In this document: piece by piece, positions 43,216 through 56,754 of the stretch
Layout of the letters: every line of letters starts with the position of its first letter
Numbering within the stretch: position 1 is the first letter of the stretch
DNA from: Salticus scenicus
Taxonomy: Eukaryota > Arthropoda > Arachnida > Araneae > Salticidae
Length of the DNA: 64,000 nucleotides
Assembly (NCBI GenBank): GCA_963930645.1
Contig: OZ005660.1
Span: 245,485,082-245,549,081 of the forward strand
Direction of reading: 5' to 3'
Notes under the pieces: model-generated
The model's input: only the letters and a program-made list of their open reading frames with translations
The model's database searches: none
What the model was told of the DNA's origin: nothing
Position numbers and translations under genes: made by a program

Positions 43216-43837
43216 GTTTCGTCCTACGTGAGAGAATGAATGTATACTATGAATATAATGGACTCTTCCCACCAGACGTCAGAGGTTACATGATAGAGGA
43301 AAAACATATAGCATAGCAGAGGAAGTCTTGTTTATCTAAAGCGATTGCTGAAATAACATATTTTTTATTATTATTTTTGATCAATCGTATTTAATCAGTG
43401 TCATTTTTTATACATCATCATTTTTAATCCATTTTATATCATTATTCATCATCTTTTGTTTGCTGTATACATTTACAATCATCATTTAGTTTATACCTGT
43501 TATTGATGTTCATGAAGTCCATGTTTAAATACTTTGATTTTTCGTACTTAAATCAGTGACAGTGTAATATCGTACTACGCAAATTCATTTAGACCAGTAA
43601 CTAAGTTAATTAACTTGTTGTAACACCTTTATGCAATTAAATTAAATGAAAACATTTTAAAATTTCAAATCCGTAAACATTCTACAAGAGGTCGGCGTTA
43701 GTTCACATCCATCGGCAGTCGTGACGTCGTCACTGCTTGTCACATGATCTAAGGCCTCTAACATGATCAAAATAGTAGATTGCGTCATCGGTTGCTGCTA
43801 GCAGTTTACCTTCATGATTATTTTCTATCGTACGTTT

Positions 43838-43915
43838 CAGCGAGTACCGATAGCACAGTGGATAGCACATCCAATTATAATCTCTGAGTACGTCGGTTCG
43901 ATCCTGAAGTTGGAA
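43838..43915 (+). repeat. tRNA-like or SINE head
   Basis: GTACCGATAGCACAGTGGAT followed by AGCACATCC and GTCGGTTCGATCCTGAAG carry good A-box and B-box matches. The anticodon stem does not pair convincingly, so it is better read as a tRNA-derived SINE head than as a working tRNA gene. Confidence 0.5.
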
Positions 43916-44126
43916 TTTTTGTGTCATTTTGTAACTTTGTGTTTTAAGTTCATTTTTCATATATTTTAAGTATTTTTGTGTTACTTTTTGATTTAAATAC
44001 TGAAAAATAAATAAATAAATAATAATAAATGCATTTCCTAAGAACTTTCACTCTACATAAATATGCAGAATATATAGAGTGAAATATATATTTCTCTCTC
44101 TCTCTCTTTTTTTTTTTTTATTTAAT

Positions 44127-44161
<35 letters not shown>

Positions 44162-44829
44162 AGAGTTATAATTTTTAGCTTTAAATTTTTGCAATTTTCA
44201 ACTTATCTTAATTTTAAATTTTCCCTTTATAGGCACCTCTCTTCACTTCCCTAAATCAAAGAAAAGAAAATTTTGAAATATGTAATCTTAATAATTAAGT
44301 CCTGAGAGGTTTTCTAAAAGTATTATAAGTAGTTTAAAATTAATAATAAATAATAATAATTGAGTTAAGTAATAGTTCTCTAATTATTACTTGTATGCTA
44401 TTGATTAAAAAAATATGGGGTGACACACACACTTCCTTCTCTTAACTTTCTAGTTATAGAAGCACTTTAATGTGGCATATATTTCCGTGTGTAAGGGGGG
44501 GGGGGATGGGAGGATCTATCATCACCTTCATTCCTTATTTGAATGTTTAACAAACATTCATGAAATATTCATGGTTGTGTTAAAACTAAAATATACATTT
44601 AAAATTATTCGCAGAACTTTACTCACCCCACTATTGGAAACTTATAGATCTTAAGTCAAAAATTTCAAGTGGCATTCCCATACAATCTTTCAAATACCAA
44701 ATTTGAACTTCTATAATTTTCATGTTTTTAACTTATAATGATAGCAGACTCTAAGCTAAAAGTCTGATATATGTATTCAGAAAACCTCAAAACGTGCAAT
44801 TGTAGCAAAATTCTAAGTCAAAAATGGCC

Positions 44830-45045
44830 CAACCAGTTACCAAGTAGCTTTGAGCTCAAAGCTGGTAGACGGGAAGTGCTGGGTTCGATCACAGATTGCG
44901 TACATTGACTTAACCATTTGAAATTTTCCATGGTTTTCTCTGAAACTTGTATAAACATGGGCTAGAACCCTTTAGAAAGGCCTCTATGGAGGGCACACCA
45001 CCTTTGACCTAGGACTCATGTGTTGCCAGTCAGCCTTGCACACAA
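44830..45045 (+). repeat. tRNA-derived SINE copy 1
   Basis: AGCTTTGAGCTCAAAGCTGG and B-box GGGTTCGATC (44881) form the tRNA-derived head. A conserved body follows: GGTTTTCTCTGAAACTTG, ATGGGCT, GAGGGCAC. The same order is found at 51588-51812 on the opposite strand. Confidence 0.75.
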
Positions 45046-47317
45046 ACACACCTAAATTAAAAATTGGACTCCAAAACAAAATATTGTCTGTCGCATAAGT
45101 ACGAGAAAGTAATTATAATTTCTGGAGCCCTGTACAAAAATATATTATGCAGTGTATTTGACCTTAATTATTACTCAACACATTTTCTTAGTTCTGCTGA
45201 TAATGGTCACCTTTTAGTTTCGAAAATGGTACATTTTTCAATTCTTATAAAGTAAGATTTCAAAAATTTCAGCTTGTGATTGACATAGTTTCTATAATGA
45301 AATGATTCGTTTAAATATTAAAGATGCGTAAATATTAAACTTTGTGTGTATGGTAACAGAGGGTTAAGGCAAAAAAAAAGAAGCATTAGCATAAGACTGA
45401 ATTCCTAGTTTGTTTGAATAGTCAAAAATTAAATTTATTTAATTTTGAAGAAACTGGGGGGGGGGGGGGGAACCACCCACTTAAAATAAAGTAACAAGTA
45501 AAGCAGGAAAAAAGAAATTTCTAAATTAATATTCCTTTGTAATGACTCTTCATTAAATTTTTGGCATATTTTGTTTTTACTGATACTTAGCAATATTTTG
45601 GATTTTTTAATAAATTGGTATTATCAGAAAGATATTAGTATTATTTTCCCTTTTGTAATAATTCTCCCTTGAGCAAGATGTTGTCAAATGAGTATTTTTT
45701 CATAATAATTCGTCTATTGTTTTAATTTCATAGGATTAATCTTCATTTCTTATGCTATTTCTAATTTATTTGTTTGAATTTTTCCTTTATCACAAAAAAT
45801 TATCTGTTCTTATACATATAAATATTTCTTGTATATTGTTTGAAAAGTTTTTTATAATATAGTAATAATATTTCATAATTATGATGATCAAATACCAGGA
45901 AGAAAGACTTGAATAAATCAATAAACAATTACTTCAAAGAAAAATATATAGAAAAGTTAATAAATACTGAAAAATAATTTTGAAATTTACAAAATTACAA
46001 ATATATCTTTATCAAGGACTATAGCAGTAAGTTAATAGAAAATGAGTTGGTTTTAGCACAGTATTATACCAGATTGTGTAGTACCAATGTCATTGCCCAA
46101 CAACTCAAAGATTTCAACAATGAATTAAGATATTTAAAAAATGAAAATAATAATAATAATAAAATTAAACTTATCAAACATTTCTCTCTCTCTTTTTTTT
46201 TTAATAAAAAAACCTATCAAGTAATACAGCACATTGCATATATTTAAAAAATATAGATCATTATTTCTTTTTTATTAAGCAGAAAATAATTCCAATTTTT
46301 TTATACATGTAATGTCTGTCACACAATTATTATTATTTATTTTTATTTATTTAATGAGACAAAAGCCCTGCGTGTGTAAATTAAAATCTCTGGACTCCGA
46401 ATGTATTTCAGTTTAGAGCAAATGAGTGACAAATATCAATTACTGAAAACATGCTTTGTTGTCAGGTTTGTCACGCTATAACTTTACCTTAGTAAATGTA
46501 ATTATTTTTTCTTTAGATAAAAAAAAAAAAAAAAAAAAAAAAATGTATTATTTATAAGAAAAACATATAGATATAACGGAACACCAAAATTCATTAAATT
46601 TAAATTTAGTATTTAAAATTGAACAAGAAAGCTGTGTGATATGTCTGTCACAAATGAAATTAACTATTACACATCACAAGCAGATTGTCAATAAGGCATT
46701 AAAACATATATTTTTTTTTTCTGAATGTTTAGAAAAGAATCATTAATGGATCAGAATTTTACGATTGTACTATATTTTACTTCAATGAAAACCTTGTCGC
46801 TTTTGAAGCAAACAAATTTAGATAATTTTTAATTTCGTGTTATATTGTTCTTGCAAAACAATTATAAATTCCTCAAACGAAATCTCATTATTATTTCTGC
46901 ATATATATTTCATTATTCTGGCATAAACAGTTTGCCGGATTCCTTTTAACTCTTTAGACACACCCCCTTCTGACGTCACGACTGCCGATGGATGTGAACT
47001 AACGCCGACCTCTACAAGAAGCTATTATTTATTGCTAGATCAGTTAATGTTACAGTTGCACTACAATATACAAAAATCGAATCTTATAGGTAAAAATAAA
47101 TAAACACATAAAATGTTTTTTAAAAATTATTAAAATTACAAATAAAACTATTCTAGTGTCTACAAATGCACAATATTACTTTTATTTTATTTTATATAAT
47201 ATATTAAAATTTTTGTTCTTAAGAACAATATTTAATTGAATTCGATTCTCAGAATTCGATTATTGGTTTTCCTCTATCACGTGATTGAGCAGACGACGGT
47301 GGGAAGAGCCCATTGGG

Positions 47318-47950
47318 TTTTTCATGTGTATGACTGTCTATATGCATATCCATATTAACAAAATTTTTTGTGTATTAGGCCTTATTACAGAGGGCTGGCA
47401 AAAATTTCTATATATTATATAAATGCAATGAAGGAAAACAACATTCTTTGCTAATTAATTTTTATCTTTAAACCGAAACATGTTCACGTAATAACGTCAA
47501 TTGTTTCGAGAAATTAACTTGTACCTTTCACAAAATTTACATTACTTTATTGATTTTTTAATATTTCTCTTTAACTAACAGTAGTTAAAAATACATTTTA
47601 ATAAAAATATTAATAAGGCTATATATGGATAAATTTAAAGTTATGACCATGATCACAGGATATTTCTACCAAGACACATAAGAACCTTATCAATTCATTT
47701 TTTGAAAAAATAATGAAAAAGGTAAACAGAATAGCTATTTTGCTGTAGAATTGATAGAGAAAAACCACAGTGTAGAGTTATATGTAACATATTAATATTA
47801 AATACAAGTTAAAAAATCAAAAATAACACCCACTAGACTATGACTATTTTCAGCCTTTGAATCACTTTGAGGGACACAATTGATTCCTTAAGCCACCCCT
47901 CGATCCATTGACTGGTCGAAAATATGCCTGGAATATTTCTTCCCTTTATC
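47318..47950. other. AT-rich DNA without a gene
   Basis: No open frame and no repeat recognised over about 630 bp. The last part is moderately less AT-rich. Confidence 0.5.
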
Positions 47951-48075
47951 GTAAAGTAGGGTGACCAGCTGTCCTCATTTTCTGAGGACAGTCTTCATTT
48001 TTCAAGTGCTGTCCTCAGTTATTTTCAGAAGTTCTCATATCCTCATTTTTGGATTTTTGTTCTCATTTGTCCTCA
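47951..48075. mobile_element. Terminus-like TAGGGTGACCAG repeat with CCTCATTTT motifs
   Basis: TAGGGTGACCAGCTGTCCTC at 47953 is followed by CCTCATTTT repeated at intervals (about six copies to 48070). This type of end is common to a widespread family of non-autonomous elements. No matching second end is visible. Confidence 0.45.
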
Positions 48076-48240
48076 TTTTTCAGTAATTTCCTTCTTTACT
48101 TAAAATTTCAACATTAGAGATGCTGCTGACCATGTTAATTTGCAATACTGATTCTACAACTCAACACTACGTAAAAAGTAACTATTTCTTGATTCATTAC
48201 ATTTACTTTTAAATCATCTCCAACACTATTTTACATCCCT

Positions 48241-48305
48241 TGTCAAGGATCAAAATTGCGATGGCATATTTCTGGACCACCTCTTAGGGTGAGTCCCAGA
48301 CCGTG
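48241..48305. repeat. Dispersed repeat, copy 1
   Basis: AAGGATCAAAATTGCGATGG and GGACCACCTCTTAGGGTGAG match 49087-49160 with about 15-20% difference. No coding signal. Confidence 0.55.
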
Positions 48306-48960
48306 GATAATTAAAAATATAACATGAAGCTGAAAGTTATTTTATTACTAATTAGATTTTATAACTAACTAAATTTAAATACCATTTTAAATGGAAAAGC
48401 ATTTTTTAGCCAGACTGAAAACTGACTGCTAATCAGGGAACATGCTAATCATCTGAACACAGATTACTTTGTTAACTTCTCATGATTTTTTGCTCTCAAG
48501 TGAGTAAATAGTGCTACTCGAAGGTCATCATAATAACTCAGTTTGTAGATCAATTTTTATTCCTAGCCTAGCCGGTTTTTGGCATTCTTCAGATTGCCTT
48601 TTCCTTTTAAAATGTTATTTTTTGGATCACTTCCATCTGTATAGATATGACCAGTAGTTATGATTTCGTTTATACTAAAAACTTGCTCTATACAACAGTA
48701 ACAATTGTATTAAAACAGTTTATAGAAGTTTTAATAGAATCAGATATAAAATAGTTTGGTACTTTTTTGTCAAAACGTATCAGAAATTAAAATTAACAGC
48801 ATAGCATGCCATGCCTTTATATTATAGGAAGACGAAGAGAAGAGTTTATGATACGAGTTTATGATAATGTTTATTATAAATTTAATAATGCTTACATAAA
48901 TATTTTTTTATAATGTTTATCGTATAAGTTTATAAGTAGCATAAATTTATCATAGTGACG
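48306..48960. other. AT-rich DNA without a gene
   Basis: Ordinary AT-rich sequence with no open frame or recognised repeat. Confidence 0.5.
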
Positions 48961-49059
48961 ATTAATGGCTGCAAGTGGGGTTAATATAAGCTATTTTTGC
49001 TCTATATTTTATGAAATTTTAGTCCTCCATGTTCCCAACAAAAATTATACCTCTGGAGG

Positions 49060-49165
49060 TCACCGAAGCGGGAGAGACATCCCTTCCGTGGAGGATCAAA
49101 TTGTGATGGCATGTCTCCGGACCACCTCTAGGGGTGTGTCCCAGACCGTCGCCAATTGTGTGCCA
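49060..49165. repeat. Dispersed repeat, copy 2
   Basis: GTGGAGGATCAAATTGTGAT and CCGGACCACCTCTAGGGGTG with TGTCCCAGACCGTCG match copy 1 at 48241. The segment TTTAATATATGGAGT near 49233 also occurs, inverted, near 56780. Confidence 0.55.
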
Positions 49166-49269
49166 ATTGCCCATCTGTGCAGCATTAGTGCGACGAAAAA
49201 AAAAAACGTGAACACTATATAACCATGGAGATTTAATATATGGAGTGGGTCCTCTTCTACGACTCAACG

Positions 49270-49577
49270 TGAAGCTGCTTCTAAAATAAACAGTGTAGAA
49301 AGCGGCAAAGAAAATTGTACTAAACAAATTAAGCCTGTCACCAGATGTCATTGTAATCGAAGCTAGTGTCACGACATCAAAACCGAGACTCCCTATTGGT
49401 TAATTACGTACTTAGATCACGTGATTGAGCTGACGAAACTGGGAAAAGCCAATCAGGTCTTCGATTTGAGCAATGGCTTCGATCACAGCGACATCTGGGG
49501 AAGCTTAATTTTTGTAGCATTATTTTAACACCACGATTATAGGCGATTGCCACACTGTTTATTCTGGACGCTGTAGT
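49270..49577. mobile_element. TA-type MITE, copy 1 (diverged)
   Basis: The ends CTTCTAAAATAAACAGTGTA and CACACTGTTTATTCTGGACG match the inverted ends of 57252-57545. The interior has TCACGTGATTGAGCTGACG, AAAGCCAATCAGG and ACATCTGGGGAAGCTTAA in the reverse orientation to copy 2. The copies differ by perhaps 10%. Confidence 0.75.
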
Positions 49578-49579
49578 GA

Positions 49580-49834
49580 AGCCGTGCCACACCTCTATCT
49601 TGCGCAAGACATCGCCGCTCATAATAGAAATACGTGCATTTGTTTGTGTTGAAAAATGCTTAATTGAAAATATTTTATTTTTATAATTTGTGACATTTGA
49701 GCCAAACTTAAATTTAATGTTAATGTGTTAGAGATCGTTCTGATCGTGGTCTCGAGTAATTTTCGATTTTTACTTTTTAATTAATCCTTAAATTCTGAGG
49801 CACATGTTTGTATGAAATAATGATTTTATTTGCG

Positions 49835-49868
<34 letters not shown>

Positions 49869-50373
49869 GGTGAATTTTTGGAATAAAATTGGGATTCATG
49901 TGTTATTATGTTTCAGAATTGGATCAGGCTAACTCAAAGTTCTTCTTAATCGTAAACATTCTTTGAAGGTTTATTAATTGATCTATCCAAAAGTTTCAAT
50001 CAGATTATAATGTTACAAAACAAGATCACAATTTTGCAGTGTTTTATTTATCTTGATCATATTAGAGCATCGTTATAATAAAATAGCTTTAATAGATATT
50101 ATAATTAATGAATTATAAACATTTTTAATTATTATTTTATGACTGCATATCAATTTCATATGACTGCTTAGCCTAAATAAAATTACATATTTTTCAAATC
50201 AGAGTATTGAACCTGCTCTCATTAAATTATATATTCTCTCCACATGTGAAAAATTTTTCTGGCTAAAATTTCAAGTGTTTATTAACGAATTCATAATCAC
50301 TCATGGGAGTATTCAGTAGCATGTTATATTTTTCATTGAAACATGTGTATAAAACTTTTTTTTTTTATCCTGA
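49580..50373. other. AT-rich DNA left of the duplication
   Basis: A 28-base T run near 49838-49866 is the main landmark. No open frame. Confidence 0.5.
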
Positions 50374-51587
50374 GTAAAATAAATAAATAAAACCTTCTCC
50401 TTCAGAATCTAGATTTTTATTTTTTATTTATTTATTTATTTATTTATTTTAATAGCTGCAGAATTGTTATTGAGTGCATGTGAGTGTTTTTATATCTCAG
50501 GCCTCAGTGACATTGCTCCGGCTAATTTTTTATGTGTTCATCATCTTTATGAATTCCAAATGAAGTTGTGACAGTTGATTTTTCTCATATTCTATTTTTC
50601 CTGGTCTGTTCTCTGCTGTCAGTAAGTATGCATGTTCATGATTGCCATGCGCATAATTATTTTTCCCCTTACCTGACTTAAGTTTTGGAAAGATTCAAAA
50701 TAGATAACAATAGATAAATTTCATAATATAAAGATATAATAAAACCTATATCCGAGAAACTTAGATAACTTCTGTCAGGTCTGTTTGATTGTGTACTTAA
50801 TCTAAAAAATTTTAAAAATCTAAATTTTCAAGACTGTAATTATACTTTTAAACTACCCACCTCCAAAAAAAAAATAATAATTTTACACTTCCAAAAGTTT
50901 GTGTAATCAATTTCTCACCTTCAAATACTTTACAACACACATTTTCAAGGCCATGTTAGGAACAGATATTTTGCACGTATTTCGAATCATAATAATCAAT
51001 CAACATAAAAATAAGTCTCGGCCCTAGTCTGGCCCAAAGTAAAAACAGAAATCTCAATCAAGTCCAAACACTATGTAAAAACAAAAATAAATAAAGCAAT
51101 TGAAAACAAAAATCAAAATCTTTTTTCTGCCAACTTTAAGCAGTTTCGACAACAAGTTCTGTGTCTTTCCCAACAAATATGGGAAGAATTTGATAATATA
51201 TGAGAGATGCAAGACTTTATTGTATGACATGCATACACGTACACGAATGTCTATGCTTTACAAGGTGTGTCTGCATTTCATTGCAACTATACTCTGTATT
51301 ATATAGAGAAATATTTTATTATGCTTTATTTTAGGTTACATAGATAGAAAATGCTTTTATATCAGAATGAAATCTGGAAAAAGCCTTTGTATGGTAAAAT
51401 ATAGGCTCGGGCTGGCTAATATAAATATGAAGCATTATAAAATAATTTTATTTGTTTATATTATAGATCTTAGTTCTGATCATAACTTTAAGATACATGA
51501 AAATAAAATTATTTTAGGTCAAAATTACATATACGGCAAAGGAAAACTTTTTCAAGCAGTCTTGGTAATTTGATGTGTTTAGTGTTT

Positions 51588-51812
51588 TGGGAATAAGACT
51601 GATTGACTACTCTAGGGACGTAGGTCTGAAGAGAAGTGCCCTCTGTGAGGGTCTTCCTAAGGGCCCGCAGCCCATATACACGCAAGTTTCGGAGAAAATC
51701 ACAGAAAACTCTGAACGGTTAGGCTGACGAGCGTGGCCTGGGATCAAACCCGGCACTTCATGTCTACCAGCTTTCAGCACAGAACCGCATGCTTGCTGAT
51801 GGGTCTTTGGTA
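51588..51812 (-). repeat. tRNA-derived SINE copy 2
   Basis: The minus strand reads AAAGCTGGTAGACATGAAGT, then B-box GGGTTTGATCC (complement at 51740-51750), then a body with TTTTCTCCGAAACTTG and GAGGGCACTTC. It lies within the duplicated block. Confidence 0.75.
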
Positions 51813-52904
51813 ATTTGAATGAATGATGGTTACTTTTGTAATGAATCAGTTAAATGTTAAAAGCTAATTATATTCTGAAGAAATATTTCCCCATTAATTT
51901 TATACTACTGCTCATACCCAAATAAAATATAACTTGCCTAATTACCGTTTCTCTAATCTAATAACTGTGATTTAAAAAATCACTTTTATTTATTTATTGT
52001 TTTTCATTTAATATTTTTGTATCAAATTTGATTTCTCTTTCAAGAAAAGCTTTAATTTTTTAAGTATTAGAAAAATAATAAATATTCATAGATATTTTAA
52101 TAAGAAATTTTAACTTCATGGCAGGATTTAAACTGCCATTAAACACTAACCTTTTTTACATTTTGTTAAACGATTATCGTATTTTGTTAAAATAGGTCAG
52201 CAAGAATTTTGCGAAAAAGGTAAAACTGGTTTATTACATAAAGTATCTCTATATAACCACATCTCTATATAACCACATCCATTATTCAAATATTTGCTGT
52301 CGAAAATTACAAAACGGCTGAAAATATCGTGAATGATTATTAATTAGTATACTTTGATTTAATTTCTTCTTTTAATGGTTAAATTTAAATGCAAAAATAT
52401 TTAAAATTTAAATTTCAAGATTTCAGACTTTACCTTACAGATGCATTCTTAGTACTAATATTGCGTTTGTTGAAATCTAAACATACAATAAACTGATTCA
52501 TGTTTCTTAAATTCGAATTATGGATACTTGGTTAAAATCATCAGTGAACAAAAGAAATAGAAAACAAAGTTAAGGATAAAAAGTATTTAGTACTAATATT
52601 GTGTTTTTTATTTATTTATTTTTTTTTTATGTTTAAATTTCAACAAATTCATTTTTCTTAAATCACAATTATGGATACTTGGTTAAAATCATCAGTGAAC
52701 AAAGGAAATAGAAAACAAAATTTAGGATAACCAAATTAAGAAAAAGAAATCAATGGTATCAGTACTATCCGAAGGATTAAATTAAATTTCGAAAAAGCTA
52801 AAATACTGCTTAGCTAAAATGCTAAAGAAACATTTTTGCCAGGTTAAACCCTGATGTAAGTAAAATAGTTAAATGTCATATGATTTACACATACATACAT
52901 ATAT

Positions 52905-53083
52905 ATATTTTAATAAGAAATTTTAACTTCATGGCAGGATTTAAACTGCCATTAAACACTAACCTTTTTAACATTTTGTTAAACGATTATCGTATTTTGT
53001 TAAAATAGGTCAGCAAGAATTTTGCGAAAAAGGTAAAACTGGTTTATTACATAAAGTATCTCTATATAACCACATCTCTATAA
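52905..53083. repeat. Extra third copy of a duplicated sub-segment at the junction
   Basis: TTTTAATAAGAAATTTTAAC to ACCACATCTCTATA repeats the sequence at 52097-52275 and 54811-54989. It carries the TTTTTAACATT variant found in copy 2 (54861), not the TTTTTTACATT variant of copy 1 (52151). Confidence 0.85.
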
Positions 53084-53087
53084 TAAT

Positions 53088-55620
53088 GTAAAATAAATAA
53101 ATAAAACCTTCTCCTTCAGAATCTAGATTTTTATTTTTTATTTATTTATTTATTTATTTATTTTAATAGCTGCAGAATTGTTATTGAGTGCATGTGAGTG
53201 TTTTTATATCTCAGGCCTCAGTGACATTGCTCCGGCTAATTTTTTATGTGTTCATCATCTTTATGAATTCCAAATGAAGTTGTGACAGTTGATTTTTCTC
53301 ATATTCTATTTTTCCTGGTCTGTTCTCTGCTGTCAGTAAGTATGCATGTTCATGATTGCCATGCGCATAATTATTTTTCCCCTTACCTGACTTAAGTTTT
53401 GGAAAGATTCAAAATAGATAACAATAGATAAATTTCATAATATAAAGATATAATAAAACCTATATCCGAGAAACTTAGATAACTTCTGTCAGGTCTGTTT
53501 GATTGTGTACTTAATCTAAAAAATTTTAAAAATCTAAATTTTCAAGGCTGTAATTATACTTTTAAACTACCCACCTCCAAAAAAAAAATAATAATTTTAC
53601 ACTTCCAAAAGTTTGTGTAATCAATTTCTCACCTTCAAATACTTTACAACACACATTTTCAAGGCCATGTTAGGAACAGATATTTTGCACGTATTTCGAA
53701 TCATAATAATCAATCAACATAAAAATAAGTCTCGGCCCTAGTCTGGCCCAAAGTAAAAACGGAAATCTCAATCAAGTCCAAACACTATGTAAAAACAAAA
53801 ATAAATAAAGCAATTGAAAACAAAAATCAAAATCTTTTTTCTGCCAACTTTAAGCAGTTTCGACAACAAGTTCTGTGTCTTTCCCAACAAATATGGGAAG
53901 AATTTGATAATATATGAGAGATGCAAGACTTTATTGTATGACATGCATACACGTACACGAATGTCTATGCTTTACAAGGTGTGTCTGCATTTCATTGCAA
54001 CTATACTCTGTATTATATAGAGAAATATTTTATTATGCTTTATTTTAGGTTACATAGATAGAAAATGCTTTTATATCAGAATGAAATCTGGAAAAAGCCT
54101 TTGTATGGTAAAATATAGGCTCGGGCTGGCTAATATAAATATGAAGCATTATAAAATAATTTTATTTGTTTATATTATAGATCTTAGTTCTGATCATAAC
54201 TTTAAGATACATGAAAATAAAATTATTTTAGGTCAAAGTTACATATACGGCAAAGGAAAACTTTTTCAAGCAGTCTTGGTAATTTGATGTGTTTAGTGTT
54301 TTGGGAATAAGACTGATTGACTACTCTAGGGACGTAGGTCTGAAGAGAAGTGCCCTCTGTGAGGGTCTTCCTAAGGGCCCGTAGCCCATATACACGCAAG
54401 TTTCGGAGAAAATCACAGAAAACTCTGAACGGTTAGACTGACGAGCGTGGCCTGGGATCAAACCCGGCACTTCATGTCTACCAGCTTTCAGCACAGAACC
54501 GCATGCTTGCTGATGGGTCTTTGGTAATTTGAATGAATGATGGTTACTTTTGTAATGAATCAGTTAAATGTTAAAAGCTAATTATATTCTGAAGAAATAT
54601 TTCCCCATTAATTTTATACTACTGCTCATACCCAAATAAAATATAACTTGCCTAATTACCGTTTCTCTAATCTAATAACTGTGATTTAAAAAATCACTTT
54701 TATTTATTTATTGTTTTTCATTTAATATTTTTGTATCAAATTTGATTTCTATTTCAAGAAAAGCTTTAATTTTTTAAGTATTAGAAAAATAATAAATATT
54801 CATAGATATTTTAATAAGAAATTTTAACTTCATGGCAGGATTTAAACTGCCATTAAACACTAACCTTTTTAACATTTTGTTAAACGATTATCGTATTTTG
54901 TTAAAATAGGTCAGCAAGAATTTTGCGAAAAAGGTAAAACTGGTTTATTACATAAAGTATCTCTATATAACCACATCTCTATATAACCACATCCATTATT
55001 CAAATATTTGCTGTCGAAAATTACAAAACGGCTGAAAATATCGTGAATGATTATTAATTAGTATACTTTGATTTAATTTCTTCTTTTAATGGTTAAATTT
55101 AAATGCAAAAATATTTAAAATTTAAATTTCAAGATTTCACACTTTACCTTACAGATGCATTCTTAGTACTAATATTGCGTTTGTTGAAATCTAAACATAC
55201 AATAAACTGATTCATGTTTCTTAAATTCGAATTATGGATACTTGGTTAAAATCATCAGTGAACAAAAGAAATAGAAAACAAAGTTAAGGATAAAAAGTAT
55301 TTAGTACTAATATTGTGTTTTTTATTTATTTATTTTTTTTTTTTTTATGTTTAAATTTCAACAAATTCATTTTTCTTAAATCACAATTATGGATACTTGG
55401 TTAAAATCATCAGTGAACAAAGGAAATAGAAAACAAAATTTAGGATAACCAAATTAAGAAAAAGAAATCAATGGTATCAGTACTATCCGAAGGATTAAAT
55501 TAAATTTCGAAAAAGCTAAAATACTGCTTAGCTAAAATGCTAAAAAAACATTTTTGCCAGGTTAAACCCTGATGTAAGTAAAATAGTTAAATGTAATATG
55601 ATTTACACATACATATATAT
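53088..55620. repeat. Tandem duplication, copy 2
   Basis: Matches 50374-52906 almost base for base and then ends at CACATACATATATATATA, after which the flanking sequence is unique. T-run length near 55335 differs from copy 1. Could be real or a collapsed-haplotype assembly artefact. Confidence 0.9.
54302..54526 (-). repeat. tRNA-derived SINE copy 3 (within duplication copy 2)
   Basis: Same SINE as 51588-51812, with two substitutions noted (CCCGTAGCC and GTTAGACTG). It was carried along by the duplication and is not an independent insertion. Confidence 0.75.
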
Positions 55621-56640
55621 ATATAAGCATGAGCATATATAAATCCCATATAGTCGAATCCTTTTAGAAGAAATTCCACAGTTCATTTGTACTTCATTTA
55701 TAAAGGTCATGCAATATTTACATTTTTTTTTTACTTTAAATGGTTTTTCATTCTATCAGGTATCAATGTAACTGAATCTGACTGTACATATTTTATAATG
55801 ATAATTTTTTTTATAAATAACAGAATTACATATATATACTCAAATAATAATAATTCGGACAGAACTTATTATTTTACGAGAATTCAGCTGTTAGCCATAC
55901 ATTAAAATGAAAAGCAGAAATGAAAATTATAAAATAACATACATACTTACAGCGGAGGACATAAATAAGAAGGTTTCTCAAATGGGAATAAACATATTTA
56001 TATTATTCATATTATATATTCCAGAAAGCGTTCATAAAGATGATATGTTATTCAAATTTGTCTTAAATCCAGGAAGCGTTTATAAAGTTGATCATTAAAA
56101 ATAATAAAAAGGCATGGAAATTTAGCCGAAAAAATGCCACTGAGGCATATGATGGGAAAACACTCAAATGCACTGATTAACTGTTCTACAGCCATACAGG
56201 AATGTACAGATAATTGGGATCTTTGCATCAATGAGAGGTAAAAATATTATTTTTATCGATATATATTAATGAAATCTCAATATAATAAGTCCAATAAAAT
56301 TTCAATGAGAGCATACGGTTGTAAGAAGATGGCCTTCTTGTTTTCCGGCCTGTTTGCACAACCGAACGCTGAACTACCAGCAGAATTTAAATACAAATCC
56401 AATAGAAATTCCAAAAAATAATAAAATAAAAACCTTGATTTTATTTGCAATATGATTTTTTAAAAGTAATTTCGATAATAAAATCAATATATCATGCAAT
56501 CATGTGCTAATCGCCTGATAAACATCAACAACAACATGTGCTTCTTATTTATCGATTATTTCAAAAGTAAAAGGTGAAATAAAACACGGAATCATGGTCA
56601 GAATTATCTCTAACACATAAACTTTAAATTCAACTTTCAT
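55621..56640. other. AT-rich DNA without a gene
   Basis: Small open frames at 55687-56098 have noncoding composition. No repeat recognised. Confidence 0.5.
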
Positions 56641-56754
56641 CCAAGTGCCGAAATTAAAAATTATATATTTTATCAAAGCCATTTTAGCATGCAGAAATGC
56701 ATTTATTCATACTACAAGAGGCAATGTTTTGGGCCAGATAGGGGGAGTGGCATT

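Larger units (their letters stand above)
43260..47313. mobile_element. Possible 4-kb long-inverted-repeat element with two paired blocks
   Basis: Outer block: 43260-43305 (ATGGACTCTTCCCACC..., ending ATGATAGAGGAAAA) pairs with 47267-47313. Inner block: 42 bp at 43687-43728 is the perfect reverse complement of 46972-47013. Spacers between blocks (380 and 250 bp) are not similar. The interior is AT-rich with SINE-like inserts and no transposase. Clear target duplications are not visible. Confidence 0.6.
50374..53087. repeat. Tandem duplication, copy 1 (2,714 bp)
   Basis: The offset to copy 2 is exactly 2,714 bp from the start (GTAAAATAAATAAATA at 50374 and 53088) to about 52895. I counted about ten substitutions plus a few indels in about 2.5 kb, so identity is above 99%. 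Copy 1 alone ends with an extra segment (52905-53083). The open frames at 51100 and 51367 recur in copy 2 and look noncoding. Confidence 0.9.

Noticed and set aside
43838..43915. Possible functional tRNA gene
   Set aside because: A- and B-box look good, but the anticodon stem does not pair, so it is treated as a SINE or tRNA relic.
51100..54287. Four 68-codon frames repeated in the two duplication copies
   Set aside because: They exist in both copies because the DNA was duplicated. Composition is noncoding and no family fits.
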